Assembly: GCA_028817015.1 (NCBI GenBank)
Contig: JAPPQJ010000037.1
Location: forward strand, 1-38,284
Source of the DNA: Gammaproteobacteria bacterium
Lineage (GTDB): Bacteria > Pseudomonadota > Gammaproteobacteria > Arenicellales > Poriferihabitantaceae
Length of the DNA: 38,284 nt
Reading direction: 5' to 3'
The notes below the pieces were generated by a model. It saw only the letters and a program-made list of their open reading frames with translations. It had not been told where the DNA came from and ran no database searches. Positions 9,153 through 17,219 of the stretch are shown one piece after another. Both the position numbers and the translations under genes were made by a program. Each line of letters opens with the position of its first letter. Position 1 is the stretch's first letter.

Positions 9153-10463
9153 GTGAAAGCAGTCAATGTCGGCCTGCTGGGCCTGGGCACGGTCGGCGGC
9201 GGCACCCTCGCGGTGCTGCACCGAAACGCGGATGAAATCAGCCGCCGGGCGGGGCGCGAAATTCGCGTGGCCGCGGCGGCGGTGCGCGACCCCGCGAAGC
9301 GCCGGCCGGTTGACACCGGGGGGCTGCGGTTGACCACTGACCCGCGGGACATCGTCGATGACCCGGGGGTCGACATCGTGGTGGAGTTGATCGGCGGCGA
9401 CGGCGCGGCCAGGCAAGCGGTGTTGCGCGCCATCGACAACGGCAAGCACCTGGTGACCGCCAACAAGGCGCTGATCGCGCTGCACGGCAACACCATTTTT
9501 GAAAAGGCCCAGCAGCGCGGGGTGATGGTCGCGTTCGAGGCGGCGGTGGCCGGCGGCATTCCGATCATCAAGTTGATCCGGGAAGGGCTGGCGGCCAACC
9601 GCATCGAATACCTCGCGGGCATCATCAACGGTACCTGCAACTACATCCTGACCCGCATGCAGGAGGCCGGAGACGGCTTCGACCGGGTGCTCCGGGAGGC
9701 GCAGGATCTGGGCTACGCGGAAGCCGACCCGGCCTTCGACATCGAGGGCACGGACGCCGCGCACAAACTCACCATACTGGCTTCGATTGCATTCGGGATC
9801 CCGCTGCAATTCGAGCGCGTCCATGTGCAGGGCATCACGGCGGTCGGCGCCGAGGACATCGCCTACGCGCGCGAACTGGGCTACCGCATTAAGCATCTTG
9901 GCCTGGCCCGGCGCACCGCAGACGGCATTGAGTTGCGGGTTCACCCGACGCTGATTCCCGAACGCCGGCTCATCGCCAGTGTGGGCGGCGTGATGAACGC
10001 GATTTTGGTGCGCGCCGATGCGCTGGGGCCGACCCTGTATTACGGCGCCGGCGCCGGCGCCGAGCCAACCGCGTCTTCGGTGGTGGCCGACTTGGTCGAT
10101 GTGGTGCGCGCCATTACCACCGACCCGGAAAACCGCGTGCCGCACCTGGCCTTCCAGCCCGGTTCGTTAGCCGCCCTGCCGCTGCTGTCCATTGAGCAAG
10201 TGGAAACCGCTTATTACCTGCGCCTGACCGTGGTCAACCGCCCCGGCGTACTGGCGGCGATCACGCGCATTTTCGGGGACAGCGACATCAGCATCGACAC
10301 CATCCTGCAAAAGGGCCGCGGGCGGCCCAATGAAAATGTAACCGTCATCATGCTGACCCAGGAAACCCGTGAGCGCAACATGAACGCAGCCACGGCGGCG
10401 CTCGGCAAACTGGACACCGTCACCGGTGAAATCGCCCGCATTCGGCTGGAGAGGCTGCCCTGA
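9153..10463 (+). CDS. hom: Homoserine dehydrogenase (monofunctional, with ACT domain)
   Basis: 436 residues. It reduces aspartate semialdehyde to homoserine with NAD(P)H, the branch point to threonine and methionine. The N-terminal Rossmann motif is GLLGLGTVGGGTL (about 7-19). The catalytic region contains VTANKALIALHG, IINGTCNYILTRM and the substrate-binding loop around YAEADPAFDIEGTDAAHK. A C-terminal ACT domain (YYLRLTVVNRPGVLAAITRI, from about 352) indicates feedback control by an amino acid, usually threonine. No aspartokinase domain is fused. The GTG at 9153 is the only start just before the Rossmann motif; no Shine-Dalgarno is visible. thrC, a frequent direct neighbour, is missing, and recJ follows instead. 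Confidence 0.96.
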   Translation: MKAVNVGLLGLGTVGGGTLAVLHRNADEISRRAGREIRVAAAAVRDPAKRRPVDTGGLRLTTDPRDIVDDPGVDIVVELIGGDGAARQAVLRAIDNGKHLVTANKALIALHGNTIFEKAQQRGVMVAFEAAVAGGIPIIKLIREGLAANRIEYLAGIINGTCNYILTRMQEAGDGFDRVLREAQDLGYAEADPAFDIEGTDAAHKLTILASIAFGIPLQFERVHVQGITAVGAEDIAYARELGYRIKHLGLARRTADGIELRVHPTLIPERRLIASVGGVMNAILVRADALGPTLYYGAGAGAEPTASSVVADLVDVVRAITTDPENRVPHLAFQPGSLAALPLLSIEQVETAYYLRLTVVNRPGVLAAITRIFGDSDISIDTILQKGRGRPNENVTVIMLTQETRERNMNAATAALGKLDTVTGEIARIRLERLP

Positions 10464-10479
10464 TCGGCCCCCGCCAGAC

Positions 10480-12255
10480 ATGCCCCACATGCCGCAACCA
10501 GCCAGGCGCATCAGCCGGCGCCGCGCGCAATGCCGCCTGGAGGAAGAGGCGGCCGGCGAGCGCCGCCTGCATCCGCTGCTTCGGCGGATTTTCGAGAACC
10601 GCAATGTGCGAACGCGCGGCGAATTGGATTATGCGCTGAACAATCTGCATGCGCCGGAATCCCTAAAGGGCCTGGATGCGGCCACCGCCATCCTGCACCG
10701 GGCGCTCAGCGAGCGGCGCAAAATCCTCATCGTCGGCGATTACGATGTGGACGGCGCCACCGCCACATCGGTGGCGCTGCTGGGGTTGCGCGCGTTCGGC
10801 GCCGCCCGCGCCGGCTACCTGGTGCCGAATCGCTTCCAGCACGGCTATGGTCTGTCCGAGAGCATCGCGCGCATCGCGCTGCAAAGGCGCCCGGATGTGG
10901 TGATCACCGTGGACAACGGCATATCGAGCGTCGACGGAGTGGCGCTGTTGCGCGCCGCCGGCGTGGCGGTGGTGGTGACCGACCACCATTTGGCCGGGCG
11001 GCAACTGCCCGACGCCGACGCCATCGTCAACCCCAATCAGCCCGGCTGCGAGTTTCCGTCCAAGGCGCTGGCCGGGGTCGGCGTGATGTTCTACCTGCTG
11101 CTGGCGTTGCGCAAACGCCTGCGCGCGGCGGGCTGGTTTGACCCCGGCCGGCGGCCGGCGGTGGCGGAGCCGAACCTCGCCGAGTTGCTGGATTTGGTGG
11201 CGTTAGGCACGGTCGCCGACCTGGTGCCGCTGGACCACAACAACCGCATCCTGGTCGCGCAGGGCATGATGCGGATTCGCAGCGGGCGGTGCCGGCCGGG
11301 GATTAAGGCGCTGGCCGAAATCGCCGGCGGACTCTGCCGCAATCTGGATACATCGGATCTTGGTTTCAAGATTGGCCCGCGCCTGAATGCGGCCGGGCGC
11401 ATGGATCACATGTCGACCGGAATCGAATGCCTGATCGCCGACCACCCGACCGAGGCGATGCGGTATGCCGAGTCGCTCGGTCGGATGAACGCGCAACGCT
11501 ATCAGGTGCAAAGCTCGATGCTGCGCCAGGCCGAGCAAATGGTCTCCAAACTGCTTGAAGGCGGCGATGATTCGGGCGGCGGCCGGGCCGGGTTGTGCCT
11601 GTTTGACGCCGACTGGCACCAGGGAATCGTCGGCCTGGTGGCGTCCCGGATCAAGGATCAACTGCACCGCCCGGTGGTCGCCTTTGCGCCGGCCGATGAC
11701 GGGCGGCTGAGGGGCTCGGCGAGGTCGGTGGCGGGGCTGCATATGCGCGATTTGCTGGAATCCATTTGCACCCGTCATCCCGGCCTGATCCGGCAATTCG
11801 GCGGTCACGCGATGGCCGCCGGGCTGACCATCGATGCGCGGCGGTTCGATGCTTTTTCCGACTGTTTCAGCGAAACGGTTGGCGCGCATTTCAACGGCCG
11901 CCCGCCGGACGGTGAAATCCTCACCGACGGGGAGTTGGCCGCACAGGACTTGACCCTGGAAACCGCCGAACTGGTGCGCGCCGCGTCGCCGTGGGGCCAG
12001 CATTTCCCGGCGCCGTTGTTCGACGGCGAATTCCGGGTCACCGAGCAGCGGGTGGTCGGCGACCGGCACTTGAAGATGGTGTTGCAATGCATCGACGGCT
12101 CCGCGGCGCTCGACGCCATTTTCTTCCGCCGCATCGAGTCCGGTCGGGAAGCGCCGCGCTTCGACCTCGTGAAGGCGGCCTACCAACTCAAGGTCAACGA
12201 GTATCGGGGCCGGCGCTCGCTGCAGTTGGTGGTGGAATATATGCAGCCGTCCTGA
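10480..12255 (+). CDS. recJ: Single-stranded-DNA-specific 5'-3' exonuclease RecJ
   Basis: 591 residues (E. coli 577). RecJ acts with RecQ in RecF-pathway recombination, mismatch repair and base-excision repair. The DHH phosphoesterase core shows DYDVDG at 87-92 (metal-binding aspartates), the TVDNGIS motif and TDHH at 167-170. The DHHA1 domain contains GIVGLVASRIKDQ and FGGHAMAAGLT, followed by the C-terminal OB-fold. ATGs at 10480 and 10489 are both possible; 10480 is 16 nt past the hom stop. A GTG at 10426 would overlap hom and add a proline-rich segment. No good ribosome site is seen for any of them. Probably co-transcribed with hom. Confidence 0.95.
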   Translation: MPHMPQPARRISRRRAQCRLEEEAAGERRLHPLLRRIFENRNVRTRGELDYALNNLHAPESLKGLDAATAILHRALSERRKILIVGDYDVDGATATSVALLGLRAFGAARAGYLVPNRFQHGYGLSESIARIALQRRPDVVITVDNGISSVDGVALLRAAGVAVVVTDHHLAGRQLPDADAIVNPNQPGCEFPSKALAGVGVMFYLLLALRKRLRAAGWFDPGRRPAVAEPNLAELLDLVALGTVADLVPLDHNNRILVAQGMMRIRSGRCRPGIKALAEIAGGLCRNLDTSDLGFKIGPRLNAAGRMDHMSTGIECLIADHPTEAMRYAESLGRMNAQRYQVQSSMLRQAEQMVSKLLEGGDDSGGGRAGLCLFDADWHQGIVGLVASRIKDQLHRPVVAFAPADDGRLRGSARSVAGLHMRDLLESICTRHPGLIRQFGGHAMAAGLTIDARRFDAFSDCFSETVGAHFNGRPPDGEILTDGELAAQDLTLETAELVRAASPWGQHFPAPLFDGEFRVTEQRVVGDRHLKMVLQCIDGSAALDAIFFRRIESGREAPRFDLVKAAYQLKVNEYRGRRSLQLVVEYMQPS

Positions 12256-12309
12256 TTCGCCGGGACCCGGATGGGCCGGGTGATTTCACATTGGGGCGGC
12301 GTTGCGCCT

Positions 12310-12338
12310 TTGTTTGCGCGTTGCCGCTGATGCACAAT
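12310..12338 (+). promoter_or_regulatory. Sigma-70-like promoter upstream of rpoE
   Basis: TTGTTT (12310-12315), a 17-nt spacer, and CACAAT (12333-12338) lie in the 133-nt gap between recJ and rpoE, 50 nt before the rpoE start. The match is fair. No GAACTT-type sigma-E -35 element is visible in this gap. Confidence 0.4.
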
Positions 12339-12388
12339 AGGCGCCCGGCTGTTTGCTGTGCGGCGGGGTTTGCAAATCGGGGAAATCG

Positions 12389-12964
12389 ATGGAAGACCAA
12401 GGCAACGACAACATCCTGGTGGCGCGGGTCAGGAACGGCGACAAACAGGCGTTTAACCTGCTGGTGGCAAAATACCAATACCGCATCCGGAGTCTGGTCA
12501 GTCGCCTGGTGGCCGACCCGCTGGAGCAGGAAGACATCGTGCAGGACGCTTTCATCAAGGCATACCGCGCGATTAGCCGGTTCCGGGGGGACAGCGCATT
12601 TTACACCTGGCTGTACCGGATCGCGGTCAACACCGCGAAACACCACCTGGTCAACGCCACCCGCCGCCCGCCGATGCAGGACATCGACGCCGGCGACATG
12701 GCCCCGATGCGCACGCCGCCGCGCCTGGTGGAAGACAACACCCCGGAAATGATTCGGCAAAATGACCAACTGGTGCAAACCATCAAGCGGGCCATCGACG
12801 AGTTGCCGGAGGAACTGCGCCAGGCCATCACTCTGCGCGAGTTGGAGGGCCTGAGTTACGAGGATATCGCCGAGGCGATGAATTGCCCGATCGGCACGGT
12901 GCGGTCCAGAATCTTCCGCGCCCGGGAGGCGATCCAGCAGGCCATGGAGCCGCTGCTGGATTGA
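12389..12964 (+). CDS. rpoE: RNA polymerase sigma factor RpoE/AlgU (sigma-E, ECF family)
   Basis: 191 residues, the same length as E. coli RpoE. Region 2 is visible as YQYRIRSLVSRLVADPLEQE followed by DIVQDAFIKAYRAISRFRGD and the -10-recognition segment FYTWLYRIAVNTAKHHL. Region 4 is LRQAITLRELEGLSYEDIAE with the helix-turn-helix ending in IGTVRSRIFRAREAI. It directs envelope-stress transcription and is held by the anti-sigma factor RseA, encoded next. The start at 12389 has GGGGA a few bases upstream; a GTG at 12353 lacks support. 104 nt separate it from rseA, an unusually long gap for this operon, and the gap carries a sigma-E-like promoter. Confidence 0.97.
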   Translation: MEDQGNDNILVARVRNGDKQAFNLLVAKYQYRIRSLVSRLVADPLEQEDIVQDAFIKAYRAISRFRGDSAFYTWLYRIAVNTAKHHLVNATRRPPMQDIDAGDMAPMRTPPRLVEDNTPEMIRQNDQLVQTIKRAIDELPEELRQAITLRELEGLSYEDIAEAMNCPIGTVRSRIFRAREAIQQAMEPLLD

Positions 12965-13000
12965 CGGGCGGCGGGTGCGCAATAAAAAATACTTGGGGAT

Positions 13001-13027
13001 GAACTAACGCGCTTGAATGGCGACTAA
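13001..13027 (+). promoter_or_regulatory. Sigma-E (RpoE/AlgU)-like promoter in front of rseA
   Basis: GAACTA (13001-13006), 16-nt spacer, ACTAA (13023-13027). The published AlgU/RpoE pattern is GAACTT-N16/17-TCTGA, so five of six -35 bases match and the -10 fits moderately. A transcript would start near 13033 and reach the rseA ATG at 13069. This would let sigma-E raise its own anti-sigma factor without raising rpoE. Confidence 0.45.
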
Positions 13028-13068
13028 CCGACATGCGGTTTACCGCCACGGTGAAAGGTGAAAGAGCG

Positions 13069-13563
13069 ATGAGCGAGAAGATTTCCGAATTAATCGACGG
13101 CCGGGGCAGCCCCGACCAGCGGCACCATTTGTTCGACCATATCCTGGCCGACCACGGCGCCGGCGAGGCCTGGCGCCACTACCATTTGATCGGCTGCGTG
13201 CTGCGCGGCGAGGTCGCGCAGACCGGCGCCGATCTCAGCGCCCGCATCGGCAGGCGGCTCGAGCAAGAGCCGCGGGTGCTGGCGCCGGTGCCCGGGGCGC
13301 GGCGTCGATTCTCGATGGCGTGGAAATCGGCCGGTGTGGTGGCGCTTGCCGCTTCGCTGGCGCTGATCGCGGTCATCTCTTTGAACCCGGCCCGGGACGG
13401 CGGCGGCACCCCGGTTGCCCAACTCGCCCCCGCCCAGCCGGCCCGCCCCGGGCAGGAATTCAGGGAGATGCTCGCCCAGCACGGCGAATTCGCGTCTTCG
13501 CCCGGTCTCAACGGCCTCATTGTCTATGCCAAACTGGTCGGCAGCCAACCGCTTGACCGCTGA
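13069..13563 (+). CDS. rseA: Anti-sigma-E factor RseA/MucA
   Basis: 164 residues. The N-terminal cytoplasmic domain (SEKISELIDGRGS, then EAWRHYHLIGCVLRGE) matches the sigma-binding domain of RseA/MucA. One membrane helix lies at about 87-105 (KSAGVVALAASLALIAVISL). The periplasmic tail ends with GEFASSPGLNGLIVYAKLVG, a conserved segment near the C-terminus of these proteins. By family knowledge it holds RpoE at the inner membrane until site-1 (DegS/AlgW) and site-2 (RseP/MucP) proteolysis; RseB protects it. The start at 13069 has AGGTG and AAGAG upstream; the in-frame ATG at 13033 would overlap the predicted transcription start. Translation of rseB begins 61 nt after the stop. Confidence 0.93.
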   Translation: MSEKISELIDGRGSPDQRHHLFDHILADHGAGEAWRHYHLIGCVLRGEVAQTGADLSARIGRRLEQEPRVLAPVPGARRRFSMAWKSAGVVALAASLALIAVISLNPARDGGGTPVAQLAPAQPARPGQEFREMLAQHGEFASSPGLNGLIVYAKLVGSQPLDR

Positions 13564-13624
13564 CTCTGGCGTCGATGCCGGCGGCCGGCGGTGTCGGCAC
13601 GCGGCGCGGTGTTGCGGTGCGCCG

Positions 13625-14638
13625 GTGCGCGGCGTTGCGCGCCGTTTCAGCCGTTTCAATCCTTTCAGATTAGCGGGGTTGACCGGCTTGTTGCTGGCCG
13701 GGCTTGCGGAAAGCGCCGGCGCCGACCCGGAAGCGTGGCTGATGAAGATCAACCACGCCGCCGCCAGCGTGAGTTTTTCCGGGGTGTTCGTGAACGCCTA
13801 CGACGGCGAACTCGAGGCCACCCATGTGGTGCACCGGGTCAAGGACCAAATGCTGCAGGAGCGGTTCTATTCCTTGAACGGCGAGACCCGGGAAGTGGTG
13901 CGCGACAAGGACCACATCTGGTGCTATATGCCCGACCAGAAGGTCGGCGTGTTAGATTCCCGCCAGTCCTTGCAGCGCGGTTTCCCGCGCATCGAGGTCG
14001 GCGACCTGGAGCGCATTAAACGCAACTACCGCTTCACCGAAGCCGGCACTGAGCGCATCGCCGACCGCATGGCACAGCGCATCGACGTCACCCCGAACGA
14101 CGATTTCCGCTACGGATACCACCTGTGGGCGGACCTGGAAACCGGTTTGCTGCTGCGCTCCGACCTGGTTGGCCGCGACCGGCGGGTGATGGAAAAATAC
14201 CTGTTCGTGACCATCGATTTTGACAGCGAAATCAGCGACCAGGACCTGCAGGCCGTGACCAGCAAGGACCAACTTAAATGGTATGGCCGCGACGCGCCGC
14301 CGGTTTCCGCCGCCCCGGCCGGGGGGGCATCCGGCGAGTCCAACTGGCAATTCAGCCAACTCCCGGCCGGCTACCGGCTGAACAAACGCATTCGCCGCAT
14401 GTCGCCGGTCGGCGGCTGGGAGATCGAGCATTTGATCTGGAGCGACGGCTTATCCACGCTGTCGGTTTTCATTAAGCCGGCGGGCTCCGGGCACGCCAGC
14501 GTCAGGGAAGGGCTGACCCGGATGGGCGCGGTGCAGGCCTACCGCCGCACTATCGGCGACTACCGCGTCACCGTGATGGGCGAAGTGCCGGCCAGGACGG
14601 TGGAATTCTTTGCCACAGGGATGGTTTACGCACGCTAA
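13625..14638 (+). CDS. rseB: Sigma-E regulatory protein RseB/MucB
   Basis: 337 residues, periplasmic. GTG 13625 was chosen because it gives a clean signal peptide: a basic start (RGVARRFSRFNPFR), the hydrophobic core LAGLTGLLLAGLA, then SAGA before DPEAW. The next Met (13739) would lose the signal. The large N-terminal LolA-like domain begins at WLMKINHAAASVSFSGVFV and contains MLQERFYSLNGETREV. A smaller C-terminal domain contacts RseA. RseB binds the RseA periplasmic tail and responds to mislocalised lipopolysaccharide. In relatives rseC or a degP/mucD protease gene usually follows; here the next gene is convergent and only 6 nt away, so the operon ends with rseB. Confidence 0.92.
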   Translation: MRGVARRFSRFNPFRLAGLTGLLLAGLAESAGADPEAWLMKINHAAASVSFSGVFVNAYDGELEATHVVHRVKDQMLQERFYSLNGETREVVRDKDHIWCYMPDQKVGVLDSRQSLQRGFPRIEVGDLERIKRNYRFTEAGTERIADRMAQRIDVTPNDDFRYGYHLWADLETGLLLRSDLVGRDRRVMEKYLFVTIDFDSEISDQDLQAVTSKDQLKWYGRDAPPVSAAPAGGASGESNWQFSQLPAGYRLNKRIRRMSPVGGWEIEHLIWSDGLSTLSVFIKPAGSGHASVREGLTRMGAVQAYRRTIGDYRVTVMGEVPARTVEFFATGMVYAR

Positions 14639-14644
14639 CGGGCG

Positions 14645-15970
14645 CTAAGTTTTCGGTGCGGTTTTGGGGGTTTCGGCGGCCTCCACCGGAGCCGTCCCCG
14701 CGGCGGAAGGCATCTGCGCGTCCGGCCGTCTGCCGGGCGGGCGCTTATGCAGCGCGCCCATCGCATCCAGCACCCTGGTTAGATACTCCTCGGCGGTGAC
14801 CCGGCCCAGCGCGCCGGCCGTGCAATCGGCCTCGTTGTAGCGGCTGACGGCGTCTCGCCGGCCGCCGGGGCTGCCGACCAGCACCGGCACCGGGTCGCCG
14901 GTGTGTTCGCCGCTGAGCGAATCGGTCGAGTGGTCGGCGCACACCCCGACCACGCTGCCGCTCAGGTCGAGGCGCCCCAGTGCGCGGTCAAAGCGGCCGA
15001 TGAAGTCCGCCTTGAGGCGCGGGTTTTTGTCGTGCGCGGCGGTGTCGGTGCCCTTGATGTGTACAAACACCAGGTCATGAGACTCGAGTGCCCGGACCGC
15101 CACCCGGAGTTTTTCGCCGAGATCGGTGTCCGGCAGCGAAGTGAAACGGGGGCTGTTATAGCAGTGGAAATCAAGCAGTTTGGCCAGCCCCAGTACGGTG
15201 GTCTCGCCGGCCACCGCCGCCACCTTGAGGCCGAGATGCGAGAGGCGGGTTTGCAGCGGCTGATGGGCGCCCGCGCTCCTAAGGATTAGCCCGTTGGCCG
15301 CGGGCTGCCCTCGTTCGACGCGCGCGGTATTGACCGGGTGGTCCCGCAACAGTTCGTGGGCGCGCCGGGTCAGGCGGTTGACCGCGTCGGCGGTGGATTG
15401 CGCGCCGGCGTTTTCGGGTACGGCGTCGAGGATGCCGAGGTGCATGGCCGGCCCGCCCGGGTCGGTGTCGCTGACCTGTGCCGACAGTCGGTCGCCGCGC
15501 AACCGCACCACCGCCCGGTGCTGGGTCGCCGGATGCACGCTGGCGGTGATGCCGGGCCCGACTTCCAGGTCTTGGAGCACGGCGCACAGCGACTCGACCT
15601 GGTCGCGAATGCGCCCGGCGCGGCGGTCGAGGATGCGCAGGCCGCGCGCGCTCCTTTCCACACAGGCAAAATTGGCCCGCAACAGGATGTCTCCGGGGCG
15701 AAAGTCCAGTCCGAGTCCGGCCGCCTCGACCGGCCCGCGGCGCAGGCGCACGGCCTCGGCGGGCGGTAATCCGAACAGGATGCCGATGCCGGTGTGGGTG
15801 CCCACCGGCCGGTTCGGCATCAGCGGGTCCATCATCCCGCATTGGTGGCGTTGCGCCAGACCGTCGAGGGTCGGCGTCCGGGCCGCTTGCAGCGGGGTTC
15901 GGCCGCCCAGTTGCGGGCACGGCCGGTCGCCCAGCCCGTCCAGGATGAACACCAGGCCTTTGTTTTTCAC
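14645..15970 (-). CDS. Archaeal-type cofactor-independent phosphoglycerate mutase-like protein (alkaline phosphatase superfamily)
   Basis: 441 residues. The layout matches ApgM-family mutases, which interconvert 3- and 2-phosphoglycerate with two divalent metals. Visible motifs are FILDGLGDRP (Asp11 as metal ligand), GGRTPLQAARTPTLDGLA, HIKGTDTAAHDKN (Asp309, His313), CADHSTDS (Asp346, His347) and GEHTGDPVP (His356). The nucleophile region reads VGTHTGIG at 56-63 where archaeal enzymes have a GSDTAH-like sequence, so Thr58 sits at the position of the phospho-accepting Ser. A Pro/Ala-rich tail of about 30 residues is extra. The GTG start overlaps the stop of the upstream kinase gene (GTGA), implying translational coupling. 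Substrate may be a phosphoglycerate, 2,3-bisphosphoglycerate or something else. Confidence 0.8.
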   Translation of the reverse strand: MKNKGLVFILDGLGDRPCPQLGGRTPLQAARTPTLDGLAQRHQCGMMDPLMPNRPVGTHTGIGILFGLPPAEAVRLRRGPVEAAGLGLDFRPGDILLRANFACVERSARGLRILDRRAGRIRDQVESLCAVLQDLEVGPGITASVHPATQHRAVVRLRGDRLSAQVSDTDPGGPAMHLGILDAVPENAGAQSTADAVNRLTRRAHELLRDHPVNTARVERGQPAANGLILRSAGAHQPLQTRLSHLGLKVAAVAGETTVLGLAKLLDFHCYNSPRFTSLPDTDLGEKLRVAVRALESHDLVFVHIKGTDTAAHDKNPRLKADFIGRFDRALGRLDLSGSVVGVCADHSTDSLSGEHTGDPVPVLVGSPGGRRDAVSRYNEADCTAGALGRVTAEEYLTRVLDAMGALHKRPPGRRPDAQMPSAAGTAPVEAAETPKTAPKT

Positions 15971-17160
15971 CGGTATTTGGCCCGCAGCGACGCCAGACGG
16001 CGTTTGTTGTAGGTGGCGGCGATGGTCAAGTTAATGGTTTTGATGATTTCGTTGACCGTTTCTTCGCGGTCGAGGTTGTTCAGAATTTGAATGTCGTCGT
16101 TGTCCGCCTCCGACAGCAGGGCCGACTGCAATTGCCAGATGTCGTCTATTTTTTTCAGGTAGCGCGCCGCCCGGCGCTGGCGGGTTTTCTCCCGCCGCCC
16201 CTTAATGCGGCTAATCAGCGCGTTTTTGTCGAGCACGCACAGGACGCACGGCACGATGACCGCATCGCCTCCGCAAATGTGCGGCAACAGCGTTGGCCGG
16301 ATGTGGACGCCCTCGACAATCATCGACACGCGCTCGTTGATGGCGCGTTGCAACACCGCCTGGCACGCCACTTCCACCAGTTCGCTCTGGCGCTGAAAGC
16401 CGTAGACCAGGTGTTCCTCGTCCTTGACCACATTGAGTTCGGCGCTGTCCACCGCGTTGCCGGCGTTGAATGACGACTTGTGCAGCAGCGGTGAAACGCG
16501 CTCGGGGATGAGAATGCGCATCACCTCCCTTAGCATATCCGTGGACTGCGTGCGCACGATGCCGAGGCTGTTGGCCAGGTCGGTGGCGACGCTGCTCTTG
16601 CCGGCCCCGGGAACCCCGCCGATCAGCACCAGCAGCGGCTGATCGTTGTCGATAAAATCATTCCAAATCAAATAGTAGTCGGCATATTCCTGATGCAGTT
16701 CCTTAACAATAGTTCGGTATGTGACCGAGGTCAGTTCCGCGGTCGTAATCTGGCGCTGTTTGTCGCGCACCAACTTGCTGTGAATGAGGCGGGCGATGGC
16801 GTTGCATTTGCCTGGCGGCAGGGAGCAACTCTCCAGGCGCTGGGCGTGGATGCCCCGGGAAAAGGGCGCGCTGTGGCCGTCGCTGTATACCACCTGGAGG
16901 TTTTCCCGATACAGGTCTTCGCGGCTGTATCGCCGCAGCACCTTGCCGGGGTGCTCTTCGGCGAGGGCGTCGATGATGCGCGCGCGCAAATCCCCGGTGG
17001 TGATGACCTCGGTGTCGTCCAGATCATCGCGAATGTTGGTGGCCAGTTGATAGGCCTCGGTGAATTCCAGGCCGGCATCCTGCAGCGACCTGGTCAGCAT
17101 TCCCCGCAAAAAGGGAACCCGGGCGTCGCGCTGCTCGTCGATTACCAGTAGTTTAGCCAT
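15967..17160 (-). CDS. 2-phosphoglycerate kinase-like P-loop kinase with ATP-cone domain(s)
   Basis: 397 residues. An ATP-cone domain occupies about 1-80 (RVPFLRGMLTRSLQDAG), and a second segment at about 88-165 has the same pattern (YSDGHSAPFSRGI, then helices ending QEYADYYLIW). The kinase domain starts near 175 with Walker A GGVPGAGKSS (181-190), a Walker B-like IVEGVHI (281-287), and a basic lid at about 319-335. This organisation resembles archaeal 2-phosphoglycerate kinase (Methanothermus fervidus), which makes 2,3-bisphosphoglycerate on the way to cyclic diphosphoglycerate; relatives also occur in bacteria and plants. It lies in an operon between avtA (59 nt upstream) and the mutase-like gene (4-nt overlap). 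The kinase fold is certain; the substrate is inferred. Confidence 0.8.
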   Translation of the reverse strand: MAKLLVIDEQRDARVPFLRGMLTRSLQDAGLEFTEAYQLATNIRDDLDDTEVITTGDLRARIIDALAEEHPGKVLRRYSREDLYRENLQVVYSDGHSAPFSRGIHAQRLESCSLPPGKCNAIARLIHSKLVRDKQRQITTAELTSVTYRTIVKELHQEYADYYLIWNDFIDNDQPLLVLIGGVPGAGKSSVATDLANSLGIVRTQSTDMLREVMRILIPERVSPLLHKSSFNAGNAVDSAELNVVKDEEHLVYGFQRQSELVEVACQAVLQRAINERVSMIVEGVHIRPTLLPHICGGDAVIVPCVLCVLDKNALISRIKGRREKTRQRRAARYLKKIDDIWQLQSALLSEADNDDIQILNNLDREETVNEIIKTINLTIAATYNKRRLASLRAKYR

Positions 17161-17219
17161 TGCTGTCGGGGTTTGGCCGGGCGCCGATAATAGCAGACAG
17201 TCGCGCCGGGTGAGCGGGA

